DNA of 64,000 nt from Viridibacillus arvi (GCF_001274945.1 NZ_LILB01000005.1:1346312-1410311), one strand, 5' to 3'. Shown: positions 51,058 through 59,784, counted from the first letter of the stretch. Notes: generated by a model from the letters alone, not told the origin. Translations and numbers: made by a program.

Positions 51058-51399
51058 TTAATCACAATAATTATTTTCTAATTGCGCTCTGTAAATAGCA
51101 TCAAGTGGTATGTGCCGAATGGTTGTATCTGTTTCTAATGATAGCTCACGAGTGGATGTCTTAAGAACCGTAATAATACCTGTATAGTGACTTAAATTAT
51201 GTTCAACCATAGTTTTAAGCGTAACAATTAATTTTTGGTCATACGCGAATTGGATAGTCTGTTGCAGTTCTTCTAATTCCCATTCAGTCAATTCATTTGG
51301 CAATTCTTCTTCTGATTCATGTTTCCACGCTCTAATTTGTTGCACATGTTCTGGTAGCATCATCGAAACCCATTTAACACTGCCTCTGTCACGAATCAT
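51058..51399 (-). CDS. YolD-like family protein
   Basis: A 113-residue YolD-like protein: RDRGSVKWVSMMLPEHVQQIRAW at the N-terminus is the family signature, followed by a beta-rich domain ending IRHIPLDAIYRAQLENN. YolD proteins usually accompany SOS-induced Y-family polymerases (UvrX/YqjW). Here the polymerase gene lies upstream on the same strand, but 283 bases separate them instead of the usual tight overlap. CAGGTG precedes the ATG. I see no LexA box directly in front of it. Confidence 0.88.
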   Translation of the reverse strand: MIRDRGSVKWVSMMLPEHVQQIRAWKHESEEELPNELTEWELEELQQTIQFAYDQKLIVTLKTMVEHNLSHYTGIITVLKTSTRELSLETDTTIRHIPLDAIYRAQLENNYCD

Positions 51400-51682
51400 C
51401 TAAAACACCTGCTTTTCCATTATATTTTGTGCGACATGATATTAAAGAACACACTAAAACATACTTTAAATTATTTTCTTCGTATTCAATATTACGTCAG
51501 TCTTTTATGCAAATTGCTTCAACCTGTGTATTTAGTGCATAAGTTGTGCATAACTAGACCTATTTGCAGATGACACTTAGTTATCCACATATTCAAAAAA
51601 CATTATCACTCTGCATCGTTATACAACAATTATTCAAATAGTGTATAGCAATAAAATGGATATTGAATAAATATACACCACT
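51400..51682. other. Spacer between the Y-family polymerase gene and yolD
   Basis: About 280 AT-rich bases. It holds one exact DnaA-box sequence TTATCCACA (51581-51589) and a near match, TTATGCACA, on the minus strand (about 51543-51553) within a small direct repeat GTGCATAA. Two boxes are too few to call an origin. Confidence 0.35.
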
Positions 51683-52939
51683 TTATTTTTTGTGACCTCC
51701 TAATAATTTTGAACGTGAGACAGCAGTGCCAGCTTCTGTATAAGAGACCGCACGTAAAAGTGCAGCCGGGCCATAGCGAGAGCGCAGTTGATCCATGGTA
51801 GCTCCGAGCTTACGACGGCGAAAGCGGTCAGTGTCGAACAAACTAAGTTGCATTGAACGTTCAGATTCAAGCTTTGTAATACTAATCGTAAGCTGGCGTA
51901 CGGGCCTATCTTCTATATAATGTTCATCGAGTAACTGCTGGCAGATTTGATAAATTTTCATCGTTTCATTTGTTGGTTCATCAATTGTGCGCGAACGATG
52001 AAAACCTCCACCAAATGCATTTTTGCTGTAGGAGAGCCCAAGTGAAATGGTACGCCCTACCTTAAATGCTTCGCGCGCACGTCTTGCGATGTCTTCACAC
52101 ATCTCCAAAATAACTGCAAGCACTTCTTCCTTTTTGTTATAGTCACGCATTAAAATTTGGCCTTTACCATAACTGATTTGCCCTTCAATTATTGGTTCGC
52201 CAAGTTCAGAAAGATCAATTCCCCACGCATGATGATAAAGCTGATTACCCATAATACCAAAACGAGCCTCTAGTGTTTTTAAATCTGCTTTTGCTAAATC
52301 CCCTACTGAAAAAATCCCCATATGATTAAGCGAGCGTTCTGTCTGTCGCCCAATACCCCACATCTTAGAGAGTGGTGATGTAGGCCATAACTTTTCTTCC
52401 ACATCTTCATATCCCCATTTAGCAAAGCCTGTTTTTTTCGCTTCTAAATCAAGCGCTAGCTTTGATAACAACATATTAGGCCCCATACCGACGGCACTTG
52501 GAATTCCAAACTGGTTGTAAATATCTCGTTGTATCTTCTGCGCAGTTTGTTCAACTGGTCCCCATAATTTTTCTGTTCCCGTTAAATCAATAAAGCTTTC
52601 ATCAACACTATAAATATGGATAGCTTCCTTTGGGACGTAACTGTTGAGTAGGCGTGTAATTTCCATTGAAACGCGGATGAAGAAGTCCATTTTAGGTTCA
52701 AATAGCCGAATATCCGGATGCTTCGGAATTTCATAAAGGCGTGTGCCAGTTTTTACTTGGAAACGTTTTTTCATCATTGGCGATGCCGCTAGCACGATAC
52801 TTCCCTTTTGATTGAAGTTACCAACTACCGCAATTGGCGTCTTCATCACATCTAAATGCTCTAACGTTGCAATACAACTTGCATAGAAGCAACGCATATC
52901 AATACACATAATTGATCGCCTTGGCATGTTTTCGTACAT
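51683..52939 (-). CDS. Y-family (DinB/UvrX-type) translesion DNA polymerase
   Basis: A 418-residue lesion-bypass polymerase. Catalytic acidic residues are in MCIDMRCFYASC (about 11-22) and IYSVDESFIDLTG (about 108-120). Fingers and palm include GIPSAVGMGPNMLLSKLALD, the thumb has the helix-hairpin-helix KMWGIGRQTERSLNHMGIFSVGDLA, and the little-finger domain follows at about 240-350. QLSLFDTDRFRRRKL near the C-terminus contains a beta-clamp-binding motif QLSLF. It resembles B. subtilis UvrX/YqjW. A LexA box (52957-52970) lies 17 bases upstream, so SOS induction is expected. GGAGG precedes the ATG. Confidence 0.93.
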   Translation of the reverse strand: MYENMPRRSIMCIDMRCFYASCIATLEHLDVMKTPIAVVGNFNQKGSIVLAASPMMKKRFQVKTGTRLYEIPKHPDIRLFEPKMDFFIRVSMEITRLLNSYVPKEAIHIYSVDESFIDLTGTEKLWGPVEQTAQKIQRDIYNQFGIPSAVGMGPNMLLSKLALDLEAKKTGFAKWGYEDVEEKLWPTSPLSKMWGIGRQTERSLNHMGIFSVGDLAKADLKTLEARFGIMGNQLYHHAWGIDLSELGEPIIEGQISYGKGQILMRDYNKKEEVLAVILEMCEDIARRAREAFKVGRTISLGLSYSKNAFGGGFHRSRTIDEPTNETMKIYQICQQLLDEHYIEDRPVRQLTISITKLESERSMQLSLFDTDRFRRRKLGATMDQLRSRYGPAALLRAVSYTEAGTAVSRSKLLGGHKK

Positions 52940-52956
52940 AACCTATCCTCCAATAG

Positions 52957-52970
52957 AGAACATTTGTTCT
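52957..52970. promoter_or_regulatory. LexA (DinR) box
   Basis: AGAACATTTGTTCT fits the Bacillus SOS consensus CGAACRNRYGTTCG in both half-sites except the outermost base of each. It lies directly upstream of the Y-family polymerase ribosome site. Confidence 0.85.
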
Positions 52971-53052
52971 TATTTTAAATTGAGATGAGTGAGATGGCAA
53001 GTGGGAATATAAGGAATTGAGGATTTACTTTCAATTAGGAGGATTTCATAAT

Positions 53053-53095
53053 AAAAAAGACTACTGCACACTTTTAAGTGTGCAGTAGTCCTTTT
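53053..53095 (-). terminator. Perfect 15-bp palindrome, terminator of the met operon
   Basis: GACTACTGCACACTT and AAGTGTGCAGTAGTC form perfect arms around TT (53059-53090) with A/T runs on both sides. On the minus strand it lies about 450 bases after the metQ stop, beyond three structured repeats. It is close in sequence to the hairpin after argS. Confidence 0.85.
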
Positions 53096-53118
53096 AGATA
53101 AATGCCATCGTACTCAGT

Positions 53119-53547
53119 TATCCAGCTTCAGGCGCTAGACTCTCGGGTCGTTTCGGTCTCTCGACACAAGACAAAAAGCGTCTTGTGTTCGAGCCCTCCA
53201 ACGCCTGTCGGGCCAACAGGATGTTGGTCAGGTAGCCGTTGCACAGGACGTGGCGAACTTAGGCTATCTTCCACTTAACGAGCGCCTTCAGCATTTACTT
53301 AGATATCCAGCTTCAGGCGCTAGCTGTTCGGGTTGTTTCTGTCGGGCACTCAAAGTCAAAAAGCGACTTTGGCTTCCGCCTTCCAACAACCTCACAGCTA
53401 AACGAGCGCCTTCAGCATTTATTTAGATATCCAGCTTCAGTGGCCAGACTCTCGAGGTCACTTCCTCCTTCTCGGTTGAAAACTGAAAGTACGTTTTCAA
53501 TTCGAAGGTTCCAGTGCTTGTCCAGTCTAAACGGGCCACTTCAGCAT
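53119..53547 (-). repeat. Three tandem structured repeats in the metQ 3' untranslated region
   Basis: Units begin TATCCAGCTTCAG at 53119, 53304 and 53428 and end GCCTTCAGCATTTA or CACTTCAGCATTTA. Each has an outer stem (AGGCGCT with AGCGCCT in units 1 and 2; AGTGGCC with GGCCACT in unit 3). Each also has an inner hairpin of different sequence: ACACAAGAC/GTCTTGTGT, CAAAGTC/GACTTTG and TTGAAAAC/GTTTTCAA. The stems stay paired while bases change, so structure is conserved. Unit 1 carries an extra stretch of about 60 bases. The last unit ends at the metQ stop codon. Similar elements are dispersed in Bacillaceae genomes to my knowledge; the function is unknown. Confidence 0.85.
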
Positions 53548-54366
53548 TTATTTCATCCAGTCAGGTTTACCGAAGCCTTTGAATTCTTCATCGATAGTTT
53601 TTTCGAATTCTTCTGATTTAACGATTTCTAAGATATCTTTTGCTAGTTGTGAATCTTTGTTTTCTTCCTTAACTGCAATAACATTACGGAATTTATCAGG
53701 CATGTTTTCTAAGAATAGTGCATCTTGTAATTTAAGTCCTGCTGCAAGCGCGAAGTTTCCTGGGACACCAACAAGGTCAGCACTTTCGATTGCACGAGGT
53801 AGACCCGCTGCTTCGATTGGTTGGAACACTAAGTTTTTAGGATTTTCAACAACGTCTTTTTCAGACGCTTTTAGCTCTTCGATGTTAGGGTCAATTTTGA
53901 TAAGACCTTGTTCTTGTAATGCTAATAATGTACGTGCCGCATTTGATGGATCGTTAGCAATCGCTACTTTTGCACCGTCTTTAATATCATCAATTGATTT
54001 AAAATCTTTTGCAAAGAAGCCCATTGGTGCAGTTGGCACGTTAATTAGACCAGCTAAATTCATTTTGTTCTGTTCATTAAAGTTTTGAAGATAAATTGAG
54101 TGTTGGAAAAGGTTTGCATCGATATCACCAGAATCTAATGCTTTGTTTGGTTGTACATAGTCACTGAATTCAACCGTTTTTACTTTATAGCCTTTTTTCT
54201 CTAATTGCGGGATGATTGCTTTATTTAACATGTCACTATATGGTCCTGCAGTTGCGCCAATTTTAATGTCTTTTGAATCCTTTGGTTTGCTTTCATCTTT
54301 GTTACCACATGCAACTAAAGCTGTTGCTAATACGAATAATAACGCTGCTAGTAAAAACTTTTTCAT
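53548..54366 (-). CDS. metQ: Methionine-binding lipoprotein MetQ
   Basis: A 272-residue NlpA-family lipoprotein that binds methionine outside the membrane. The signal peptide ends in lipobox LVAC (about Cys20), followed by a short KDESKPKDSK linker and KIGATAGPYSDMLNKAIIPQLEKKGY. The binding domain includes QPNKALDSGDIDANLFQHSIYLQNFN, a family hallmark, and ends GKPDWMK. GGGGAG lies eight bases before the ATG at 54366; a longer frame opens at 54447 inside metI. It is the third gene of metN-metI-metQ under the S-box. Confidence 0.96.
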   Translation of the reverse strand: MKKFLLAALLFVLATALVACGNKDESKPKDSKDIKIGATAGPYSDMLNKAIIPQLEKKGYKVKTVEFSDYVQPNKALDSGDIDANLFQHSIYLQNFNEQNKMNLAGLINVPTAPMGFFAKDFKSIDDIKDGAKVAIANDPSNAARTLLALQEQGLIKIDPNIEELKASEKDVVENPKNLVFQPIEAAGLPRAIESADLVGVPGNFALAAGLKLQDALFLENMPDKFRNVIAVKEENKDSQLAKDILEIVKSEEFEKTIDEEFKGFGKPDWMK

Positions 54367-54382
54367 TTTCAATTCTCCCCTT

Positions 54383-55054
54383 TTATCGTTTATCAATTGC
54401 TTTTGAAATGGCATCGCCTGAAAGTTGAATAATTTGGACGATAACAATTAAAATGACAACTGTCGCAATCATAATTGTGTTGTCATAGCGGTAATAACCA
54501 AAACGGATAGCCAAGTCACCAATTCCGCCACCGCCGACAATACCAGCCATTGCGGAATATGCTACTAAACTAATAATCGTCATTGTCACCCCTTGAATAA
54601 TACCCGATTTCGCCTCAGGTAATAGTACATCTCGTATGATCATCCACGGTGTTGCACCGACAGCTATTGATGCTTCGATGACACCTTTATCAACTTCACG
54701 CATAGACGTTTCTACAAGTCTCGCAAAGAATGGAATGGCTGCTACAGATAATGAAACACTCGCCGCTACGGGACCAATTGTATCTCCAACCAGTATTTTT
54801 GTTAGCGGGAACAACGCTACTAATAGAATGATATACGGAACGGAACGAACTAGATTGACGATAAACCCTAAAACCCCATTAAAAAAACGATTACGTAAAA
54901 ATAAACCTTTGCTTGTAACAAATAGAATAATACCAAGTGGTAAACCGATAATTAGTGAAATACTAAGTGAAATACCAATCATCAGTAACGTTTCACCAAA
55001 TGCTTTCCAAATGTCTGGAAGCATACTAATAAAATGTTCAAAATCAAATAGCAT
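54383..55054 (-). CDS. metI: Methionine ABC transporter permease MetI (MetP)
   Basis: A 223-residue permease with five predicted helices and the binding-protein-dependent transport motif: EASIAVGATPWMIIRDVLLPEAKSGI (about 131-156), the EAA loop contacting MetN. Start MLFDFEHFISMLPDIWKAFGETLLMIGISLS is typical. It overlaps metN by 11 bases and precedes metQ by 16 bases, so the three are co-transcribed. Confidence 0.95.
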   Translation of the reverse strand: MLFDFEHFISMLPDIWKAFGETLLMIGISLSISLIIGLPLGIILFVTSKGLFLRNRFFNGVLGFIVNLVRSVPYIILLVALFPLTKILVGDTIGPVAASVSLSVAAIPFFARLVETSMREVDKGVIEASIAVGATPWMIIRDVLLPEAKSGIIQGVTMTIISLVAYSAMAGIVGGGGIGDLAIRFGYYRYDNTIMIATVVILIVIVQIIQLSGDAISKAIDKR

Positions 55055-56057
55055 CGTTAATCACCTCCACAAACGCACCGCGCCCCTCCATATAAGAAAT
55101 AGCTCTCCCTACATTATCTGGTTGACCTTGTAGCTCCATTAGGAAAATACCAAGCGGTTTTTCCTGAATATATTCAATTGTGCCGTGCAAGAAATTACCA
55201 CGTACTTCAAAGTTTTGAATCATATCTGAAATGACGCCCTCACCAGCTACATCCCCTTTGAATAGTACTTTCACAATTTCCCCTGTCACACCTTTAAGAA
55301 TCGTTGGCGGTAATTCAAATGATACAACGCTACTAATAAATTCTTGAGTTAATGGCTCAACCGGATTTGCAAAAACATCGTAAACTTCTCCTTCTTCAAT
55401 GACTCTTCCATCTTGCATAATAACCATACGATCACAAATTTCTTTCACAACATCCATTTCATGTGTGATAAGGATAATTGTAATATTCAACTCACGATTG
55501 ATCTTTTTTAGTAAGCGTAAAATGGAAACCGTTGTTTTTGGGTCAAGTGCTGATGTTGCTTCATCACAAAGTAGTACGGATGGATTGTTTGCAAGTGCAC
55601 GAGCAATACCGACACGTTGCTTTTGACCACCACTTAACTGCGCTGGATAAACATCGATTTTCTCCGATAAACCGACCATTTCAAGCAGTTCTTTTACACG
55701 GGCCTTAATCTGCTTTGGTGGTGTAGCCGCTGCTTTTAAAGCAAATTCGATATTTTCGCCAACCGTTTTTTGACTGATTAAGTAAAAGTGCTGGAAGATC
55801 ATACCGATTTTCAAACGCGCTTTACGAAGTTGTTCACCTTTTAATCTCGTTAAATCTTGGCCATTTACGATGATACTTCCACTCGTTGGTCGCTCTAGTA
55901 AATTGATACAACGTAGCAGTGAGCTTTTTCCTGCTCCAGAGTAACCAACAATACCGAAGACTTCACCTTTATCGATCGTCAACGATACGTTGTCTACGCC
56001 CGTTACCGTACCCTTTTTGGTTTTATATACTTTTGTAAGATTCTGAATCTCGAGCAT
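55044..56057 (-). CDS. metN: Methionine ABC transporter ATP-binding protein MetN
   Basis: A 337-residue ATPase: Walker A GYSGAGKSS (about 38-46), signature LSGGQKQRVGIARAL, Walker B VLLCDEATSALDP and switch-His ITHEMDVV, followed by a C-terminal NIL/ACT-like domain (about 260-337). There, methionine binding allows trans-inhibition of transport. The ATG at 56057 has AGGGG seven bases upstream; the longer frame to 56072 would begin inside the leader. It is the first gene behind the SAM riboswitch. Confidence 0.96.
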   Translation of the reverse strand: MLEIQNLTKVYKTKKGTVTGVDNVSLTIDKGEVFGIVGYSGAGKSSLLRCINLLERPTSGSIIVNGQDLTRLKGEQLRKARLKIGMIFQHFYLISQKTVGENIEFALKAAATPPKQIKARVKELLEMVGLSEKIDVYPAQLSGGQKQRVGIARALANNPSVLLCDEATSALDPKTTVSILRLLKKINRELNITIILITHEMDVVKEICDRMVIMQDGRVIEEGEVYDVFANPVEPLTQEFISSVVSFELPPTILKGVTGEIVKVLFKGDVAGEGVISDMIQNFEVRGNFLHGTIEYIQEKPLGIFLMELQGQPDNVGRAISYMEGRGAFVEVINDAI

Positions 56058-56123
56058 ATTGTATCCCCTCAAATCTGTTTAAATTATGTAACTTCTATAG
56101 AAATACTTGGAATTTACTGTATT

Positions 56124-56156
56124 AAAAAATGCTTCTTTCGGTTATCTGAAAGAAGC
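56124..56156 (-). terminator. S-box terminator
   Basis: On the minus strand GCTTCTTTC pairs with GAAAGAAGC around AGATAACC-like loop bases, followed by six T residues, about 65 bases before metN. Confidence 0.9.
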
Positions 56157-56278
56157 ATCGTAAATGTAAATTGGCGATTTATCTTCCAGAATGTACTCAT
56201 TCTGTAGGAATTGGCACCTTCCCTTTTCAGGGGGTTGCCGGACGTCATAGGGCCTATCCCTCGGTCTCTCTAGATAAA
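56157..56278 (-). promoter_or_regulatory. SAM-I (S-box) riboswitch
   Basis: On the minus strand the conserved SAM-I elements appear in order: TTATCTAGAGAGACCGAGGG (P1/P2), GGCCCTATGACGTCCGGCAACC (kink-turn and core), AAGGTGCCAATTCC, and GGAAGATAA closing P1. The intrinsic terminator at 56124-56156 follows as expression platform. High S-adenosylmethionine should terminate metNIQ transcription. Confidence 0.95.
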
Positions 56279-56309
56279 GTTCAATATTCGTTTGTAAGTT
56301 ATGAACTAA

Positions 56310-56338
56310 ATATTACTGTGAAATAATGTAGATGTCAA
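56310..56338 (-). promoter_or_regulatory. Sigma-A promoter of the S-box leader
   Basis: On the minus strand a perfect TTGACA (56333-56338) and TAATAT (56310-56315) lie 17 bases apart; transcription should begin near 56303, about 25 bases before the aptamer. Confidence 0.75.
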
Positions 56339-56359
56339 ACACTTTTTTGAAATTTTGTA

Positions 56360-57148
56360 TTATTTCAAAATATCTTTATATAATTCAGGGCGACGATCAT
56401 CATATACCGGGATTCGTTGGCGAATTTCATCCACTATAGAGAAATCGACATCGATAATCGCCATTTCTTCATCTTCTCCACCAGTCCATAACACTTCACC
56501 CCAAGGTTCAATAACCATCGATTGACCGTTGAAATTCTGTTTTTTATGGCTAATTCTATTTACTGCAATAACAAAACACTGGCTTTCAATTGCGCGTGCT
56601 TGTAATAACGTTTTCCAATGATCAATACGTGGCGTTGGCCATTGTGCAGAAACGAAAATTACTTTCGCTCCGTTCAACGCATGAAGACGTAACCACTCCG
56701 GAAAACGAATATCGTAACAAATAACACCAGCTGCTGGAATATCGCCCAGTTCAAAGTTATTTTGCTTATCGCCAGCTGATAAATACAAATGCTCGTCCAT
56801 TAGACGGAAAAGATGCGCTTTATCATATTCGCTGACAAGCTTCCCTTTATTGTTATATACGTACATTGTATTGTAGAATTTTCCATCTTTTTTTGTTGAT
56901 ACCGAGCCACCAACAATATGAATTTGTAATTCTTCTGAAAGATTTTGTAGAAAATTCTTCGTGCGTTCCCCGTTCGGATCTGCAAGGTCTTCTAATTTCT
57001 CTAAAGCATAGCTAGAATTCCACATTTCAGGAAGAATTGCGAGTTCCGCCCCCTTATCAGCGGCCTCCCTGATAAACTTTTCGACGTTTGTAAAATTTTT
57101 TTCGATGTCCCCGAAGGCAACATTTAACTGTATACATGCAATTTTCAT
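56360..57148 (-). CDS. mtnU: Carbon-nitrogen hydrolase, MtnU-like omega-amidase
   Basis: A 262-residue nitrilase-superfamily amidase. The catalytic triad is visible: Glu in LAILPEMWNSSY, Lys in YDKAHLF and Cys in GVICYDIRFPEW. Its divergent neighbour is the aminotransferase mtnE, as in the B. subtilis methionine-salvage region (ykrU-ykrV). The likely role is to hydrolyse 2-oxoglutaramate formed when MtnE uses glutamine as amino donor. The ATG at 57148 has AGGTGG seven bases upstream; a longer frame opens at 57169. Confidence 0.85.
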   Translation of the reverse strand: MKIACIQLNVAFGDIEKNFTNVEKFIREAADKGAELAILPEMWNSSYALEKLEDLADPNGERTKNFLQNLSEELQIHIVGGSVSTKKDGKFYNTMYVYNNKGKLVSEYDKAHLFRLMDEHLYLSAGDKQNNFELGDIPAAGVICYDIRFPEWLRLHALNGAKVIFVSAQWPTPRIDHWKTLLQARAIESQCFVIAVNRISHKKQNFNGQSMVIEPWGEVLWTGGEDEEMAIIDVDFSIVDEIRQRIPVYDDRRPELYKDILK

Positions 57149-57328
57149 AACTCCACCACCTGTAGACATTTTCTTAAAAAGGTTATAATATTTCTCTTAT
57201 TATTGCGACTATTTTATACATACGTCTATTTTATCCACAAAGTAGTTGTTGTGTATAGTGTATTTAGAAGAAAGATTTTGTGGATAACAAGATATTAAAG
57301 AAAATAATTCAAGGGGGTTTGTTCGAAG

Positions 57329-58492
57329 ATGGAATTTTCAACGAGATTACAACAGTTGCCAAAGCAGTTTTTCGCAACTTTAGTACAAAAAGTAGGTGCC
57401 GCAGTCGCGGAAGGTAGAGATGTCATCAATTTAGGCCAAGGAAACCCAGACCAACCAACACCACCTCATATTATAAAAGCTATGCAGGAAGCTGTTATTA
57501 ATCCGCAAACTCATAAATACTCTCCATTTCGTGGCTTGCCAGAATTCAAGGAAGCAATTGCTGAATTTTATGCGCGAGAATACGGCGTTGAAATCGATGC
57601 AAATACGGAAGTAGCCATACTTTTTGGCACAAAAATTGGTGTAGTCGAATTACCTATAGCTATTATGAACCCTGGTGATTCAATGCTACTCCCAGACCCT
57701 GGTTATCCGGACTATTGGTCAGGCGTAGCACTAGCTGATGTCAAGTTCGATACAATTCCATTACTAGCGGAAAACGACTTCCTACCCGATTACACAACTG
57801 TGTCAGATGAGGTAAAAGCTCGTGCAAAATTAATGTATTTAAATTATCCAAATAACCCAACTGGTGCTGTTGCTAATTTATCATTTTTCGATGAAACTGT
57901 GCAGTTTGCGAAAGATCACGATATTGCAGTTATGCATGACTTTGCATATGGAGCAATTGGATTCGATGGCGAAAAACCAGTGAGCTTTTTACAAGCTGCA
58001 GGTGCTAAAGATGTTGGGGTTGAGTTGTATACTTTATCGAAAACGTATAATATGGCCGGTTGGCGGGTCGGCTTTGCAGTTGGTAACGCGAAGCTAATTG
58101 AAGCATTAAATTTAGTACAAGACCATTTATTTGTCAGCCTATTCCCTGCTGTACAAGAGGCTGGTATTGCAGCACTTACTAGTTCACAAGAATGTGTAAC
58201 TGAGTTAGTGGCTATGTATGAAAGCCGCCGGAACGCATTAAAAGTCGCTTGCGATCGTATTGGCTGGGCGGTGACAGCACCAAAAGGTTCATTCTTTGCA
58301 TGGCTTCCTGTACCAGAAGGATATACGAGTGAAGCATTTGCTGATTTATTGCTAGAACAGGCTGATGTAGCAGTTGCTGCGGGTAATGGTTTTGGTGAAT
58401 ACGGCGAAGGGTACGTACGTGTTGGCCTGCTTGTTGATGAAGACAGACTTCATGAAGCAATAACACGTATCTCAAAACTAAATTTATTTTAA
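57329..58492 (+). CDS. mtnE: Methionine-salvage aminotransferase MtnE
   Basis: A 387-residue fold-type I PLP aminotransferase that aminates 4-methylthio-2-oxobutyrate to methionine, the last step of the methylthioadenosine cycle. It follows B. subtilis MtnE (YkrV) almost residue for residue in key blocks: LPKQFFATLVQKVG, NLGQGNPDQPTPPHI, LMYLNYPNNPTGAV, YTLSKTYNMAGWRVGFAVGN (PLP lysine in LSKTY) and NGFGEYGEGYVRVGLL. AAGGGGG precedes the ATG. The other salvage genes (mtnK, A, W, X, B, D) are not in the window. It lies beside metNIQ, forming a methionine supply cluster. Confidence 0.94.
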   Translation: MEFSTRLQQLPKQFFATLVQKVGAAVAEGRDVINLGQGNPDQPTPPHIIKAMQEAVINPQTHKYSPFRGLPEFKEAIAEFYAREYGVEIDANTEVAILFGTKIGVVELPIAIMNPGDSMLLPDPGYPDYWSGVALADVKFDTIPLLAENDFLPDYTTVSDEVKARAKLMYLNYPNNPTGAVANLSFFDETVQFAKDHDIAVMHDFAYGAIGFDGEKPVSFLQAAGAKDVGVELYTLSKTYNMAGWRVGFAVGNAKLIEALNLVQDHLFVSLFPAVQEAGIAALTSSQECVTELVAMYESRRNALKVACDRIGWAVTAPKGSFFAWLPVPEGYTSEAFADLLLEQADVAVAAGNGFGEYGEGYVRVGLLVDEDRLHEAITRISKLNLF

Positions 58493-58501
58493 GTGTTTAT
58501 A

Positions 58502-58532
58502 CATTAAAAAACCACCTTATCCATAAGTGGAT
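58502..58532 (+). terminator. Weak terminator after mtnE
   Basis: CCACCTTAT pairs imperfectly with ATAAGTGG, followed by ATTTTC. Less convincing than its neighbour at 58556. Confidence 0.55.
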
Positions 58533-58555
58533 TTTCAGTGGCATGGGTTCCCTAA

Positions 58556-58590
58556 TAAAAATGCCCAGCACATAGCGCTGAGCATTTTTT
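58556..58590 (-). terminator. Terminator after kbl
   Basis: AAAATGCCCAGC pairs with GCTGAGCATTTT (one mismatch) with T runs on both strands; it begins four bases past the kbl stop and can also stop mtnE transcripts. Confidence 0.88.
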
Positions 58591-58593
58591 ATA

Positions 58594-59784
58594 TTATGAA
58601 ATTACGCCTAGCTCTTTACCTACTTTTTCATAAGACGCTAAAGCTTCGTCTAACATTTCTTTTGTATGTGCGGCAGTTGGCATATTACGTACACGTCCAG
58701 TGCCTTTAGGTACAGTTGGGAAGACAATTGATTTAGCATATACGCCTTCTTCAAAGAGACGAGCAGAAAAGGCTTGAGTTAGTTTTTCGTCACCGATGAT
58801 ACACGGTGTAATCGGTGTTTCAGATGCACCAATGTTAAATCCAAGTTTTTTCAGACCCGCTTTTAAATAATCGCCATTTTCCCACAGTTTATCGCAAAGT
58901 TCTGTTGAATCAATTAACATTTGGACAGCTGCAGTGATTGCAGCAACATCACCTGGTGGTAGCGCTGTTGAGAATAAAAATGGGCGAGAACGTACTTTTA
59001 ACCAATCAATTAAGTTCTTCTTACCCGCTACGTAACCACCTACTACACCAATTGCTTTAGACAGTGTACCGATTTGGAAGTCGATTTCTTTTTCTAAACC
59101 GAAGTGCTTCACAGTACCTTTCCCTTTACCTGTTACACCTGATCCATGAGCATCATCCACATATGTAATAAGATCAAATTCTTTCGCAATTTCTACGATT
59201 TCAGGAAGTTTTGCGATGTCTCCATCCATTGAAAACACGCCATCAGTGATGACCATTACTTTATTGTATAGTCCTGATTCAGTTGCTGCTTTTGCTTTAG
59301 CACGTAAATCATCCATGTCAGAGTGATTAAAAGCAATAATTTTTGCTTTTGATAAGCGACAACCATCTATAATTGATGCGTGATTTAGTTGATCAGAAAG
59401 GATAGCATCATTTTTGTCCATAACAGCAGAAATAGCTGCCATATTACAGTTGAATCCTGATTGATATGAAATGGCTGCTTCCGTACCTTTAAATTCTGCT
59501 AGTTTTTCTTCTAATTTAACATGAAGATCGAGTGTACCATTGATCGTACGGACTGCACCAGCACCTACGCCGTATTTTTCGATTGCTTCTTGAGCAATTT
59601 TCTTTAATTTATCATTTGTTGCTAAGCCAAGATAGTTATTTGAAGATAGGTTGACCAAATTTTTGCCACGCACTTGAATAACTGAACCGTTCGGGCCTTC
59701 TACTGGATCTATTTCATTGTATAAGCCTTGGTCGCGCAGTTGTTGCAAGTTGTCGTCTACGAATGTGTTCAGTACGTTTGACAA
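58594..59784 (-). CDS. kbl: Glycine C-acetyltransferase (2-amino-3-ketobutyrate CoA ligase)
   Basis: A 396-residue alpha-oxoamine synthase that cleaves 2-amino-3-ketobutyrate with CoA to glycine and acetyl-CoA, completing threonine breakdown after Tdh. Key blocks are [56 protein letters not shown] (PLP lysine) and [13 protein letters not shown] place the start at TTG 59784: AAAGG lies nine bases upstream, whereas the ATG at 59793 touches it directly; [15 protein letters not shown] is the expected N-terminus. BioF is an alternative name in the same family, but the threonine dehydrogenase in the window favours Kbl. Confidence 0.9.
   Translation of the reverse strand: MSNVLNTFVDDNLQQLRDQGLYNEIDPVEGPNGSVIQVRGKNLVNLSSNNYLGLATNDKLKKIAQEAIEKYGVGAGAVRTINGTLDLHVKLEEKLAEFKGTEAAISYQSGFNCNMAAISAVMDKNDAILSDQLNHASIIDGCRLSKAKIIAFNHSDMDDLRAKAKAATESGLYNKVMVITDGVFSMDGDIAKLPEIVEIAKEFDLITYVDDAHGSGVTGKGKGTVKHFGLEKEIDFQIGTLSKAIGVVGGYVAGKKNLIDWLKVRSRPFLFSTALPPGDVAAITAAVQMLIDSTELCDKLWENGDYLKAGLKKLGFNIGASETPITPCIIGDEKLTQAFSARLFEEGVYAKSIVFPTVPKGTGRVRNMPTAAHTKEMLDEALASYEKVGKELGVIS

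Noticed and set aside
51541-51590. Replication origin
   Set aside because: Only one exact and one near DnaA box, no AT-rich unwinding cluster and no dnaA or partition gene nearby.
53579-54088. Plus-strand frame of 169 residues opposite metQ
   Set aside because: Antisense shadow of metQ; Ser-rich composition typical of such frames and no start signal.
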